A program made the translations under genes and the position numbers. A stretch of 64,000 nucleotides of DNA, taken from NCBI GenBank assembly GCA_037127255.1, contig JBANSL010000005.1, positions 9,936,001 through 10,000,000 on the forward strand, given 5' to 3'. The first letter of the stretch is position 1. Each line of letters begins with the position of its first letter. Source of the DNA: Persicaria tinctoria. Its lineage: Eukaryota; Streptophyta; Magnoliopsida; Caryophyllales; Polygonaceae. The notes beneath the pieces were generated by a model. It did no database searches, was not told where the DNA came from, and saw nothing but the letters and a program-made list of their open reading frames with translations. Shown piece by piece: positions 28,307-40,000 of the stretch.

Positions 28307-31300
28307 CTTTCGTGGTATAGAGTCATCTAAGAATTACATCTTAAAGAGAACTGTTGAGGTGGTTGGAAGCAGGCTTACACTTCGTCTCTCTCATTAACTA
28401 TTGTGTTTTTTTTTTCTTCTTTCTTATAACTCATCTTCTATTTTTCTTTTTGTGCATGAAGGTAATCGGGAAACTGAGTGAAGGAAAGGCATCTCATGTA
28501 CCATACAGAGATTCTAAGCTCACACGACTCCTTCAATCTTCCCTTAGTGGCCGTGGACATGTTTCAGTGAGTCTGTCACAATACAGCTGTTGAACAATTA
28601 GTTTTGCTTGCAACCGAGCTTTCTTTTTAACACCTCCCCCCCCCCCCCCCCTCCGCGCGCGTTAAAGCCAATGAGTCATGAGTTTTGTGCATTACGTTTT
28701 ATTTTTCGAATAATTTAGTCTCAATATTTATTTAATGTTTACTGCTCCTTATGCTGTATTGTAAACTGGTATCTTAGTTTTGCTATATTTTTTGCTTCTT
28801 AGTTTGCCAACTTGCATATTCTTAATGCTCCTTTTATTCTTGGTGTATGCACAGCTTATATGCACAGTCACTCCAGCATCCAGCTGCAATGAGGAGACTC
28901 ATAATACTCTGAAATTTGCTAGCAGGGCCAAGCGAGTGGAAATATATGCTTCTCGCAATAAGGTAAGCAATAAACTTCTTATGTGAAAAAAAAATATCTT
29001 TTGTATTATTAGAAAAAATTATCGTTTTCTTTCCTCAAATCTAATTGTGTTAAGTAAATTACTTGCTTACAAAATACGTATTCTTTCAGATAATTGATGA
29101 AAAGTCCTTAATTAAGAAGTATCAGCGGGAAATTTCAAGTCTTAGGGAAGAACTTGACCAGTTAAGGAGAGGAATGATGGTGGGCGTCAGTCACGAGGAG
29201 ATAATAAGCTTGAGACAACAGGTTTTTTGACTTTTCGTAGGAAAATACTCTGAATTCAGTTAGCTTTCTACTTCTATCATGTGTAATCATTAGTTCAGCT
29301 GATGTTCTGATTCTGACTGAACCTTCATTTATGTAATCATTTTTGTCAACTTGTTATTTATCCTCTAGCTTGAAGAAGGTCAAGTCAAAATGCAGTCCAG
29401 ATTAGAAGAGGAAGAAGAAGCAAAGGCAGCTCTTATGAGCAGAATACAAAGACTAACTAAATTAATACTTGTTTCTACGAAGAGTGCTGTTCCTGGAATA
29501 TTGAGTGACGCAGTGGTGCACCAAAGGAGCCACTCTTCTGGAGTTGATAATGTAAGTCTTCTGTAGTGCTCAAGTTAGTATAGTTCTATTTTTTATCACA
29601 GTTAGCGCTACAAATGGCTTTGATCCTAGGTATTGTTGAATGACAGACCTTGGGTCTGTTTGGTAAACATAATGAATATGTGTCAAACTGACCCTTCTTT
29701 TTGTTTTGATTTGTTGTTCTTTGCCTCCTATTTTTATTACCTCATTCTCTTCTTTTTGCAAAAACGTAGAACAAATGCAAACGTTATTCCAAATTTTGAG
29801 TATCAAACTATGAATTCCAGTTGATGTTGATTCCATTTCTGTTTGTTTTCAAGGATGGTTCTTTGCTTGGGGAAATTGAGACCAATAAGGATTCCCCGTC
29901 TTCTGCTTTGATTGACTCTTCTGGTGATTTGAAGCACAGAAGATCATCCAGCAAATGGAAGGATGATCTATCTCTAAGTGGTAGTACAGTAACAGAATCA
30001 AATCAAGCTGGTGAAATCATCAGTGGTGTAAATTTATCAGTGGTACGTGGTTCCCTTTTTCCCCTTGTTTATATTATTAGTGAAATCTCAAGAAGAATAC
30101 TCTATCTGCATACTATCAAAATGGATTATACTCCAGTATGAAGTCATGAAGCGAATCTCCTTGATTAATTTTAAGTTCTTGAATAGTAAGATATTAAATT
30201 TATTCTGAACAGGTCAAGACCCAAAAGGTGCCCATACCAGACCCCTGGTTGAAACCCAAAAATTTATTGAAACTTATGACACGGAAACCAACCCAATCTA
30301 AGTTTTCCCCATAATGAATTGGGCCAAATGGATATCTATTTGGTCTCCACGTGTCTGCACGCTCTTATTCTCTATTGAACAGTTCCTTTAAATCCATTGT
30401 TTCTTGCCCATACCTGCAATATCCAACATTTTAAAGCTGAAAGATAACAACTCTTTCTTCATGATCATCTATATCTTGAGTTTTATTTTTTGTTTACGGT
30501 TGTATATCTTTGCAAATAAGTGTATTATTTTTAGGTGATTGTTTATTTACTAGGATCCTATGCTGGCATTGAAGTTTATTGTTAATTTGATCTCAGGGGG
30601 ACATGACATTGGCAGATGAGATGGACCTTTTGGCAGAGCAGGTCAAGATGCTTGCGGGAGAAATTGCATTCAATACAAGCACACTGAAGCGCTTGGTAGA
30701 ACAGTCTGTAAATGATCCTGATGCATATAAGACACAAGTATAGCCCCTCTCTCTTCTTATTTCATGACTTATTTTTCTGACATGATTGCAATTTTTTGTT
30801 TTTGGTTCATTCCTACTTACATTTTTTAAGAGAATTCAAGGCTATAGAATTGGTATTGGCTTCATGGGTCTTATTCTGTGGTGACATAGTCTTTGGATAG
30901 AAAATATGCTTCTGCTTCCCTTCCCACACATGACAACTTAATACATGAGACATTAGTGATGGTAGTTTTGAAAAAAAGGAGACATCAATGATGATAAGAT
31001 TTATGGTGGAACACTTATGCTTGAATATAAAGCCCAGTTAGCAGTTGGACAGAGGACAAAAGAGCGTTCCTTTTAAGGTGCTGTGTTCTGGTTGTCCCAA
31101 AAATACATAAGTGATTCTATATGTTCAACTCCTTGTGGACATTACATGAAAAAAAATGTTTATGTGAAGTTCATCAAGTGCAATAGCTTAGCCTTAATCG
31201 CTCCTGCATCACTAGATTATTGACATCTTTGATATATGTAACATCTGGTGCTACATATCTGCTGTTTTTCTTGCAAGGTTTTGAGTAGATATCTTGGTAC

Positions 31301-34160
31301 TGAAACATGCTATTTTCATAAGAATTTCCTGAAGAGAGTGGATTTTGTTATGGCTTACAGCCTTACATTCTCAGGCTTGGGGCTTTACAGGTGATTGGAT
31401 GATAGGTTCACCTTGACCCCTTGTTTTGTGAAGGGAAACTATTAAGGAGCCAGAACAAACTTTTTCTTTGCTATATGCCTATATATTGTTTCTGTTTAAT
31501 AGGAAAGATCAAATAGAACCATAATTTGGTTCCAGCGAAACCATGTTGCCATTTGATTAGTTTTGTTTGAGCAAGTGATGCATGTCATGGTGTCTTGTTC
31601 TCAAACCCATTTTATGACCATCTATCCTTGATTTTAATATAGATTGGAAATCTGGAACGGGAAATCCAAGAAAAAAGGGAGCAAATGAGGGTTATGGAGC
31701 AGCGAATTGCTCAGAATGACGAGGCTTCCGTTGCTAATACATCCCTTGCTGATATGCAGCAGGTTACTGTCATCCATGGTTTATTTAATCTTCCATTCAA
31801 TCATCTATTTACTGGATCACTATGTTTCACTGTCTTTTTAACCATTCTCAAGAGATAATTCAATGTCTGAATTATTATCTTACAGACTGTGACGAGATTG
31901 ATGACTCAGTGCAATGAGAAGGATTTTGAATTAGAGGTGTGTGTTGCTTGTTGTTGTCTCGCTAATTGCTATGGATTTTGGATTGCTGATTTCTAGATTA
32001 AAGATACTTTTGTTGTTCCTTTTTTTTTTATTTTTGCCCAAATTGATTGCCTAGATAATATTTATCCACATAAGCTTTCTACTTTGTTGTCCTTAAAGAG
32101 GACTGGACCGTGATGTGTATTTATTGGTCTGGGCTTTCTTAGATTGGCTTTAAAAAAAAACTTGGTATACCTAATTAGTTGAGGCTTTACAAGATAGGAA
32201 AACTAATTTCTAGTATACCATAGTTAAGCAATAAATCTAGCTGTTAAACATTGAAGGAAGGATAAAAAAATGTCAAATTTGCGTATAATGTGAAGTATTA
32301 TTTGTTTTGGGCAGATAAAAGCAGCAGACAACCGTATTCTTCAAGAACAATTTCAGAATAAGGTATATAATACGTTTATTCTCTTAGTAATTGTCTTTCT
32401 TTTCTCTCCTATATGAAGTTGTTCCTGGATTATCTGTTGGGAGTCATTAATGGCACGCATTTTTGCAGTGTGCCGAAAACCAAGAACTGCTGGAGAGAAT
32501 ACAGGTGTTGGAGCAACAACTTGCGTCATCAAATGGCATTAGATCATCATTATCTCCTACACAGCATGCATCTGACGAGTATGTTGAGGAGTTGAAGAAA
32601 AAGTTCCAATCACAGGTGACTGTTATAAAATCTTCTAGGTTCTGAATGTTTGTATTATTTGTATATGGTAGGCTTTTGAGCTTGTATATGATATATATTT
32701 GTGATTCAAGTGAAAAGGCGTTTCTAAATTCTAAGTAGTATTAATATGGCCACTGTTGTCTACCAGGAGATAGAGAACGAGGAGCTTAAGTTGGAACATG
32801 TTCAACTCCAAGAGGATAACAGTGGCTTGCTGGTGCAAAATCAAAAGTTATCCGAGGAAGCCTCTTATGCAAAAGAACTTGCATCTGCTGCTGCCGTTGA
32901 GTTAAAGAATTTGGCTGGTGAAGTAACTAAACTGTCTTTGCATATTGCAAAATTAGAAAAGGAGTTGCAGGCTGCCCATGCCAGAAATGCTAGCTTGCAA
33001 GGCAGCAATCGTAAATACAATGATGGAAATAAACATGGAAGAAGGGGAAGGTTCTCTGCTAGAATGAATGAAAATTCTGGCAATGGGTATGGTGATTTTG
33101 ATTCATATAACTTAGATCCAGATGACCTGAAAATGGAACTGCATGCAAGGAAGCAGCGAGAGGCTGCTTTAGAGGCTGCCTTGGCAGAAAAGGAAGCCGT
33201 AGAAGAAGAATACAGGAAGATAGCTGAAGAGGCTAAGAGAAGGGAGGCAGTATTAGAAAATGATTTGGCAAACATGTGGGTTCTTGTCGCAAAATTGAAG
33301 AAAGATAGTTCGGCTGTTCCTGAGTCAAAAACAGATGAAAGGCAGGATAATGGACAACTTCCAAGTGAGCAAAAAATGAATGATGCTGTTGGGAGAGATA
33401 CTCCTAGAGAGGCTACAATTTTAGAGATTGCAAAACCAGTCCAAGATACTCCTAAAGAAGAGCCCTTGGTTGCCAGGCTCAAGGTATAATTTCATTGTGC
33501 TCGTCTTCATCTTCTGCATAACTAAACACAAGAGTTGTTTCATAAGCCTAGGATTGAAAATCCAAGAATGACTGTTTACCAATCAAATTCAACTTATCTG
33601 TTTCCTGTACAGTGGTAAGGAAAACAGCTAACTTGGTCAAACCATGTTTACTATTATATGCAAATTACATTTTAGGATGTCAGATACTAAGCCATGGTAA
33701 ATCTTCTTTTGTTCATAGTCAAGATGAAAGCTAGCCAAACTCAACTAGCTGATGCTATCAAGTTTCTTTGGACGCCTTTTTACAGTTGTGGGTGTGCCAC
33801 TGAAGCAAATATAGAATCTGGGCAGTTTGTGTAATTATGTCACTTTTTATTATGCTCAGGCACGTATGCAGGAGATGAAAGAGAAGGAACTCAAATATGC
33901 AACCAACGGAGACTTGAATTCCCATCTTTGTAAAGTATGTTTCGAGACACCAACTGCCGCCATTCTTCTTCCTTGCCGGCATTTTTGTTGTAAGTTCTCT
34001 TTCGTGAATTCCCATCCTGCTTTTTTATATCATTCTTTCTATTGAATCTTTCATTTGTTCCATTAATGTTGCAGTGTGCAGACCATGCTCCCTTGCATGT
34101 TCCGAGTGTCCAATTTGTCGTACAAATATAGCAGACAGAATTTTTGCTTTCAACTCTTAA
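24428..34160 (+). CDS. KIN7D: Kinesin-7 motor with C-terminal RING finger (KIN-7D/MKRP type)
   Basis: Twenty-four exons splice in phase to 1,064 residues: 24428-24735, 24895-24992, 25136-25225, 25354-25406, 25939-26004, 26098-26151, 27320-27379, 27518-27596, 27680-27747, 27972-28028, 28105-28209, 28462-28566, 28855-28962, 29090-29221, 29369-29551, 29854-30042, 30597-30737, 31643-31762, 31886-31936, 32315-32362, 32469-32615, 32767-33483, 33860-33989, 34075-34160. A Ser-rich leader (1-90) precedes the motor: P-loop [11 protein letters not shown] (172-182), switch I NLLSSRSH (280-287), switch II DLAGSE (315-320). Long coiled coils follow (about 418-1,005). A C3HC4-type RING spans CKVC (1017-1020) to CPIC (1048-1051). 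The motor is expected to walk on microtubules; relatives are annotated mitochondrial. The RING suggests E3 ligase activity, which is inference. A 3' UTR intron (34,190-34,510) follows the stop. Confidence 0.95.
28262..28310. repeat. Poly(T) tract in kinesin intron 11
   Basis: About 30 consecutive T lie between exons 11 and 12. A run of about 16 C lies near 28,637 in the next intron. Both are length-unstable homopolymers that may be imprecise in the assembly. Confidence 0.8.
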
Positions 34161-34189
34161 TATTAGGCTTGGTCCCCTTGGAAATGAAG

Positions 34190-35079
34190 GTATACTAACT
34201 TTCTTATATACTTCTGTTATCTTCAGCTTAATTTGTTGCTAGCTTCCCCTTGCACAACAATCCAACAACATGAAATCATTTTTTTTCACAGCACAAACTT
34301 ACTAACTAGCCTAGCAATTGCCCTTGATCATGTAGATTCCTAGCACAAAAGGGGTCTATAAGACAGGGCAAATTACACAAATCACCCATTAATTAAGACA
34401 CTGTGCACAAAACTATCCATTACAAACAACATTGTATCTAAACCAGATAACCTGTCATCTATGCACAAAACTATACAAACAAAGTTGATCCTTTCTTTCT
34501 TTCGCGTGCAGGGTTTTGATTCCATTTCCATGTTGTGGTTGCTGCTGTGATTATTTTGTTAGTTTAAAGCGTGTACGTATGTTTGAAGATGTACTGATAT
34601 TTTTATCGTTCACCCTGCGAAGCATCTTGTAAAAATATGAAACCGTGAAAAAAGGAAATAGACTTCAACAGGGAAAAGGGTCTCATTCTTTTCAAGAGAT
34701 TTGTGCATCTGAAAGATACTGTATGGTCTACGGATGCAGCAAATTCCTTGTAGTCTAAGAGAACAAGTGTTTCGGTATATCATTTGTGACTGTTTAGTCT
34801 ATAACATATGATTTCTTATCATTTGTGATTGTTTAGTCTATAACATATGATTTCTTATCATTTGTGATTGAGCACAAGTTTAAAATTTTTCATTTATTTT
34901 GTTTATAATAGTAAAAATAATTATAATTGAGGTAAAAGTAGTCAATAAAAATAAGTTTCAACAAAAATCTCATAGATCATTGCTGATTATTTCACCAAAA
35001 ATCTAAGATGGCATATGAAGTTAACAAGGAGTACAAAACCCTACCTTAACTAAAATTGCAGTAACTCAAAAGGAGTTAA
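34190..35079. other. Kinesin 3' UTR, 3' UTR intron and spacer
   Basis: GAAATGAAG|GTATACT (donor about 34,190) and TTCGCGTGCAG|GGTTTTG (acceptor about 34,511) frame a likely intron in the 3' UTR, about 30 bases after the stop. A 39-base unit around GTTTAGTCTATAACATATG is tandemly duplicated at about 34,789-34,870. The remainder is AT-rich spacer. Confidence 0.45.
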
Positions 35080-35893
35080 GCCCGAACCCGAGAAAACCGA
35101 TCCGATTGATCCGACCCGAACCCGTCCGACACTCGAATAATTGGAAAAAAAGTTTGGATCCGAGACCGACCGACCCGATTCGAGTTAAGCCCGAACCCGA
35201 AAGCAATCCGAACCCATTAAGAACCCGAACCCAATTATATCCGAATGGACTGACCCGAAATCAACCCGAAACCCGAAATTGCCCGATCCGAGCATATCCA
35301 AAACCCGAAATTATCCGAACCCGATTATACCCGACACCCGAAATAACCCAAACCCGATTATATCTGAAATCAACAAAATTTTAGCATTTTTCCTAAAATA
35401 CTCAAAACAACCTAAGTATTTGATTACTTAATAATGAATGATAATATTATCATGCATACAGGATAATTAAATATAATTTTATACTCTCTCCATTAAAAAA
35501 AAGTAACTTTTTAGCATTTTTTAAGACGCCCAAACTATATAAATATTAATTTTTTGTTTTTTTTATAATTTCGTAGTTATGAATAATAAGTATGAAATTA
35601 ATATTAAAAAATAATATTTTATATGATTTTGACTTTTTTTTTTAAATATTATAAAAAGTGGGAAGATTTACATTTTTTAACGAATGTAGTATTGATTAAG
35701 AATTGATAAACATTAGCTTAATCTATATAGAAGGATACATATCTCATAGGTAAGAAAAAATTGATTTGTTTTATCCAATATGATTCTTGCGGGTTCGATT
35801 TGACTGAACTCAATTCAATCAAAACCGTTGTGACCAAAACCCGATTCACCCGAACCCGCTTAGACCGACACCCGATTAACCCAAACTCGTTTA
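35080..35893. repeat. CCCGAA/ACCCGA-rich degenerate repeat, left part
   Basis: Words such as AACCCGAA, CCCGATTATACCCG and GACCCGA recur from 35,080 to 35,380 and again from 35,790 to 35,893. A Stowaway-like AT-rich insert (35,484-35,689) lies in the intervening stretch. This class of CCCGAA-rich repeat is common in plant transposons. It continues after the Tourist-like element. Confidence 0.7.
35484..35689. mobile_element. Stowaway-like MITE, degenerate
   Basis: TA-flanked, left end CTCTCTCCATTAAAAAAAAG, right end reversed CTACATTCGTTAAAAAATGT. The interior includes AACTATATAAATATT. The ends are too diverged for certainty. Confidence 0.5.
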
Positions 35894-36661
35894 GGGCGTG
35901 CTTGGCAATAGGTTATTTTTTAAGGGGTGGAGATTATTTTTAAGGGATTATACGAGGTGGAGATTATTGTGTGGGTTATGGGGATGGAAGAGGTTGAGAT
36001 TTTTTTGACAAAATAATCCCGGTAAGGTGTTTGGTGGGTAAAGGGTTATTTTAAGGTTATTTGTTACAAAATTACAAAATTACCCCTCCCTTCTTCTTCC
36101 TCCCCATTCCAAATTCCAGATCTGTGTCCAACGACGCCACTCCGCCGCCTCCTCTCCAAGGGCTCTTCACCTCCGTTCGCCCTCACCGTCTCTTGCCGCT
36201 CCAATGTCCCCCCTTCCTCTGCCACGCTCCCATGGAAGACCAAACCCTAAGCCCGAGCCTTCTTCCTCACTCTCCCGACCGCCATAGAAGACCAGGCCCG
36301 AGCTCCCATGGCGCCGGATTCGAGTCTCATGGTGAAGAAGAGGAGCACTAGCCCCGGATCTCGCCCATATCTGCCTCCGTCTCTCGCCCAGATCTCGCCC
36401 TTCGAGCTCCCATGGCCAACCCAGATCTCCCTCCGACGCCATGGACAAGGGGCAAGATAGTCAAGCAAGGGATTGTTGGAGAGCACAACCCCGACAATCC
36501 TTATGGAGGAGGGTTAGATTATTGGCCTTTGGCAACCCCGATTAATCCCCATCCCCTAAATTCTCAACCCCATTCAACCCCTGGCCAAACAGGTGCCTTG
36601 GATTGTTGTTTTTTTTTAAAAAAAACCAAGAACCCCCTAAAAGCTCCTGCCGAGCGCGCCC
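35894..36661 (+). mobile_element. Tourist-like element 3 (768 bp)
   Basis: Flanked by TTA (35,891-35,893 and 36,662-36,664) with TIRs GGGCGTGCTTGGC and, reversed, GGGCGCGCTCGGC. It interrupts the CCCGAA-rich repeat cleanly and is the full-length, un-nested representative of the family at 20,645 and 22,339. The short frames inside (for example 36,061-36,351) are Pro/Ser-rich and not supported as genes. Confidence 0.85.
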
Positions 36662-36864
36662 TTAAACCGAAACCCAATTTGCCCGAACCGAATAGGACCC
36701 GAAAACCCGATTGTACCCGATAAACTAATGCCCGAATAAACCCGACCCGAACCTGATCAAACCCGAATTGTCATCACATCCGATATCTACCCGAGTCCGA
36801 TATGACCCGAAACTGAATAACCCGACCCGACCCGCCCGATTGCCACCTCTAATCGTGTGACACT
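36662..36864. repeat. CCCGAA-rich degenerate repeat, right part
   Basis: Continuation of the left repeat after the element: CCCGAACCGAATAGGACCCG, CCCGACCCGAACC and similar words up to about 36,845. Confidence 0.7.
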
Positions 36865-37067
36865 CGATTTGGGCCGAATATTTGGTAGGCCCAAATGAGC
36901 TATTTTAGCCCAATAGGCCAGATAGTTATGACCCGGCCCACATGCAAATTACTGAAGCCACCCACCACCACAAGTTTCACCGTACAAATCCATGAATCCT
37001 CCTCTACAAGTTTGAGAGGCTGAAATCTCTCTCTCAGCCGAAACGGCCAGTTCGTGGATCTCCCGCC
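36865..37067 (+). promoter_or_regulatory. Promoter of BFA3
   Basis: Site II-type elements TGGGCC (36,870-36,875), GGCCCA (36,888-36,893) and AGCCCA (about 36,907-36,912) cluster within 45 bases, roughly 150 bases before the start codon. A CT-rich leader (CTCTCTCTCAGCC near 37,027) lies just upstream of the ATG. This is the usual layout of nuclear genes for organelle proteins. Confidence 0.5.
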
Positions 37068-40000
37068 ATGGCCGCATCTTTCGCCGTCTCCTCCTCCACT
37101 CACTCTCCCGCCAGTTTTCTCCCCCGTCATTTCCAGGTTCTTTCCCTCTTTAATTCCCCTCTATATCAGAGCTCTTGTGGCCTGTCCATCGGATTGTTTT
37201 TGGCCTTAGCAAATCAATCCTTACTAGTTACTTCTGTTGCGGCATATGATTTTGTTTAGGGATTGTGGCGACAAACATGGAAAATCGGAGGTGTCCAAAT
37301 CGGGAATTTGAGGCCAGTTTCTGCTTCCAAGTTGAATAGAAGGTACGATACGAACCAACTCTGCAAGAATTCACAACAAATTGATGAAGGACAGCACAGG
37401 AATTCCCTGGTTTAATCGAAATCGAGTAATTGTTCTTTTGATTTAAAAAACATGATTACAGACATAGAAGCAGGAGCGATGCCAATCAAATAAAAAAAGA
37501 AGAAGAAGATTATAAGAACTGCAACAAGTCAACGAATTCTTGACACATGGCCTCTTCATACCTTAATAGCTCGTGTTGAGTGATTTTGTAATGTAACTAT
37601 TAAGTATTTTGAAAGATTTGTAGAAGCTGCTGTGAAATAGTTTTGTTAGTGATCATTCCGTCAAATAGAATATTTTTGGACTGTCTGTGGATGTCACCCT
37701 TTACTAAAAAGTTAAAATTTGAGTTGCGGGATATAGTTTGGCTGCAGTTTATACTTATTTTCTTCAATTCTAGGGATTATTATTTCTTATAATCTCTTTT
37801 GATTCTTTCACCACCGTCCAACACTCCAACCACATAAGTTATAATATTGCATCTGTTTGAGTTATATATGCCATCGTCACTTCTGGCCTTGGCAGTCAAA
37901 AGGTTGAGCATTTCATCGTAAAATGGTGCATTTGGTTTAATAAACAGGAGAAATTTGGTGTGTGCAGTCAACAAAGATGCAGAGGAAGCATTCAAGAAAA
38001 CAGTTGAAGTGGACAGACTGATTGATTCGTTAAGAGATGCAAACCCGAATGAGGTAAGAGTCTTGTTCCTTTTCTGTTTCTATCAATGGTAAGCTAACTG
38101 ATTAGTCATCCAATTATGTTCTCTCCTTGAGATAGATTCTAGGATTTGTTGCTAAAATACATTAAATGGGAGTCTACGGTTGGAATTGAGTTTCATGAAC
38201 TTTTGCTCATTCACAAGGAATTTTCTCTCTAAACATTAGACGATACTGTAGTATTTAGTATGAAAATGCACTCTTCTTTTATACAGTATATTGGTTCTGG
38301 GAGTCACAGTTACCAGATTCAATATTGACCCCACAAATTGCGCTGCAGTTTACATTGCGATTCACACAAATCAAAGCACATTCCCCTTAACCTAATAGTA
38401 TAATTGTGGGTATGTTCTGGCAGGTTCATCAGCTTGTGGTGGAAAATATTCTTGCTTTTAATGAGGGTTTTTGGATTCGTCTTGCTGCAAGATCTGATAC
38501 CTGCAAGTCTGAGGATGATAAAGTATTGTTCTTGATGCTTGAGATTTTCTATAGTTTTCTCCATTTAATTGTGAAATTGTAGTGATATATATGTGTGTGA
38601 GAGAAATTGCTTTAGCTTGTTTCTGTTTCTTCACTTTCTTGTCTATTTTGAGCAGAAAGATTATGAAGAGTTAGCTGCAACATTGATGAGCATTGTGGAT
38701 TGTCTTGTCCATAAGACCAATGTACAATATTCTCTCTGTTTCTACTCCACTACCCTTCCTTTCCTTCGTTGTGTACTTGAGCACTCTTGCATGCATTTTT
38801 CACCATAGTTATATGTAACTTCCTGATCTCTAAAAAATGATTTACTTGTAACTTCTATGGTTTCTTTTTGCTACAGGAGAAAATTGATTCAGCGACTGAT
38901 GTTCTAAAATCTATTTTAAAGCCTGTCGTTGATGAAGATGTAGAGATTCCCTGGCCTCCTAGAGATCCCAAAACTCTCAAATTAATGGAGCAAGTAAGCT
39001 CTCTTTCATGTCAGTGAACTTAAATATTTTCTTGTGGGCCTAAATTATTCTTTATACATGCCCATATATGTACGTGCGTGGATTACCCTATTTTATATTG
39101 CACATATTCTGTTTTCCATTTTGTTTTTTTTCCTTCGTGTCCTTTTCTCTCCAAAGTACAAAGGACTTCTTCTATTTGATGGAATCGTTCATTTTCTGCT
39201 AAAGCACCCCTTTTTCCGCCTAGTAGTTTTTGGGTTCACTCTGCTAAAGTGTGAAGTTCAGCCAGGTCATTGCAGTTAATTCTTTATGATAAAATATTCC
39301 ATTATTGATTTATTTCTATGTAATCTTCAGGAATTAGTCCAGAGAGAACAAGAAGGATATCTAGACGAAAGCTTCCTTTCTGAAGTGAATGCACAGCTAC
39401 GACAAGTAAGAGACCTCTTCGGTACAACTTTAGTTTCTTTTCATTTTCCGATGCATGCATTAAAAGGCTGAAATAGTATGAAATTCTGATATGTGTGTTG
39501 ATATTGGGAATCATTATAGAATATCTCTAAGTTTTATCTTGAAAGTCATATTATTATTTTTTACCAACATCCAGTGTACATTTTGTCATGTTTTGGTGTT
39601 ATTTAAAGTTATATCTTGAAACGTTATTTTGTTCACCTTTAGTTTTTTAATCCCTTTCTTTCAGATGCATGCATCAAAAGACTGAAATAGCCTAAAATTC
39701 TGATATGTGCTGACAAGTTTTATCATGAAAGTTCATACTATTTTATTTTTTTACTAACACCTCAATGTACTTTTTGTCGTGTTTTGATGTTATTTTGAAC
39801 ATCTTATCTGTCATTGCTTATTGGTGGATATTAAACTTATCCCTTGCTCAGGCAATAGAAGACGAGGACAAACCTGGCCTTGTGGCGATGTTGCAAAAGG
39901 TGTTGCAGCTATATGCGTCTAGAATTCTTTCTAAACGTAGCTATGCAAAGAAAGGTAGTTTGCAGAAACTAAGACTTTTCTGTGAAAGTTATCTCTTACC

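Noticed and set aside
28637..28652. Poly(C) run as a regulatory element
   Set aside because: A bare homopolymer in an intron, likely variable or misassembled. No supporting motif.
29570..29836. Minus-strand frame within a kinesin intron
   Set aside because: Intronic and AT-rich, with no splice partners or recognisable protein.
32865..33482. 205-codon minus-strand frame
   Set aside because: Antisense to the coiled-coil exon 22 of the kinesin. Ser/Ala/Phe-rich mirror of Glu/Lys-rich coding sequence.
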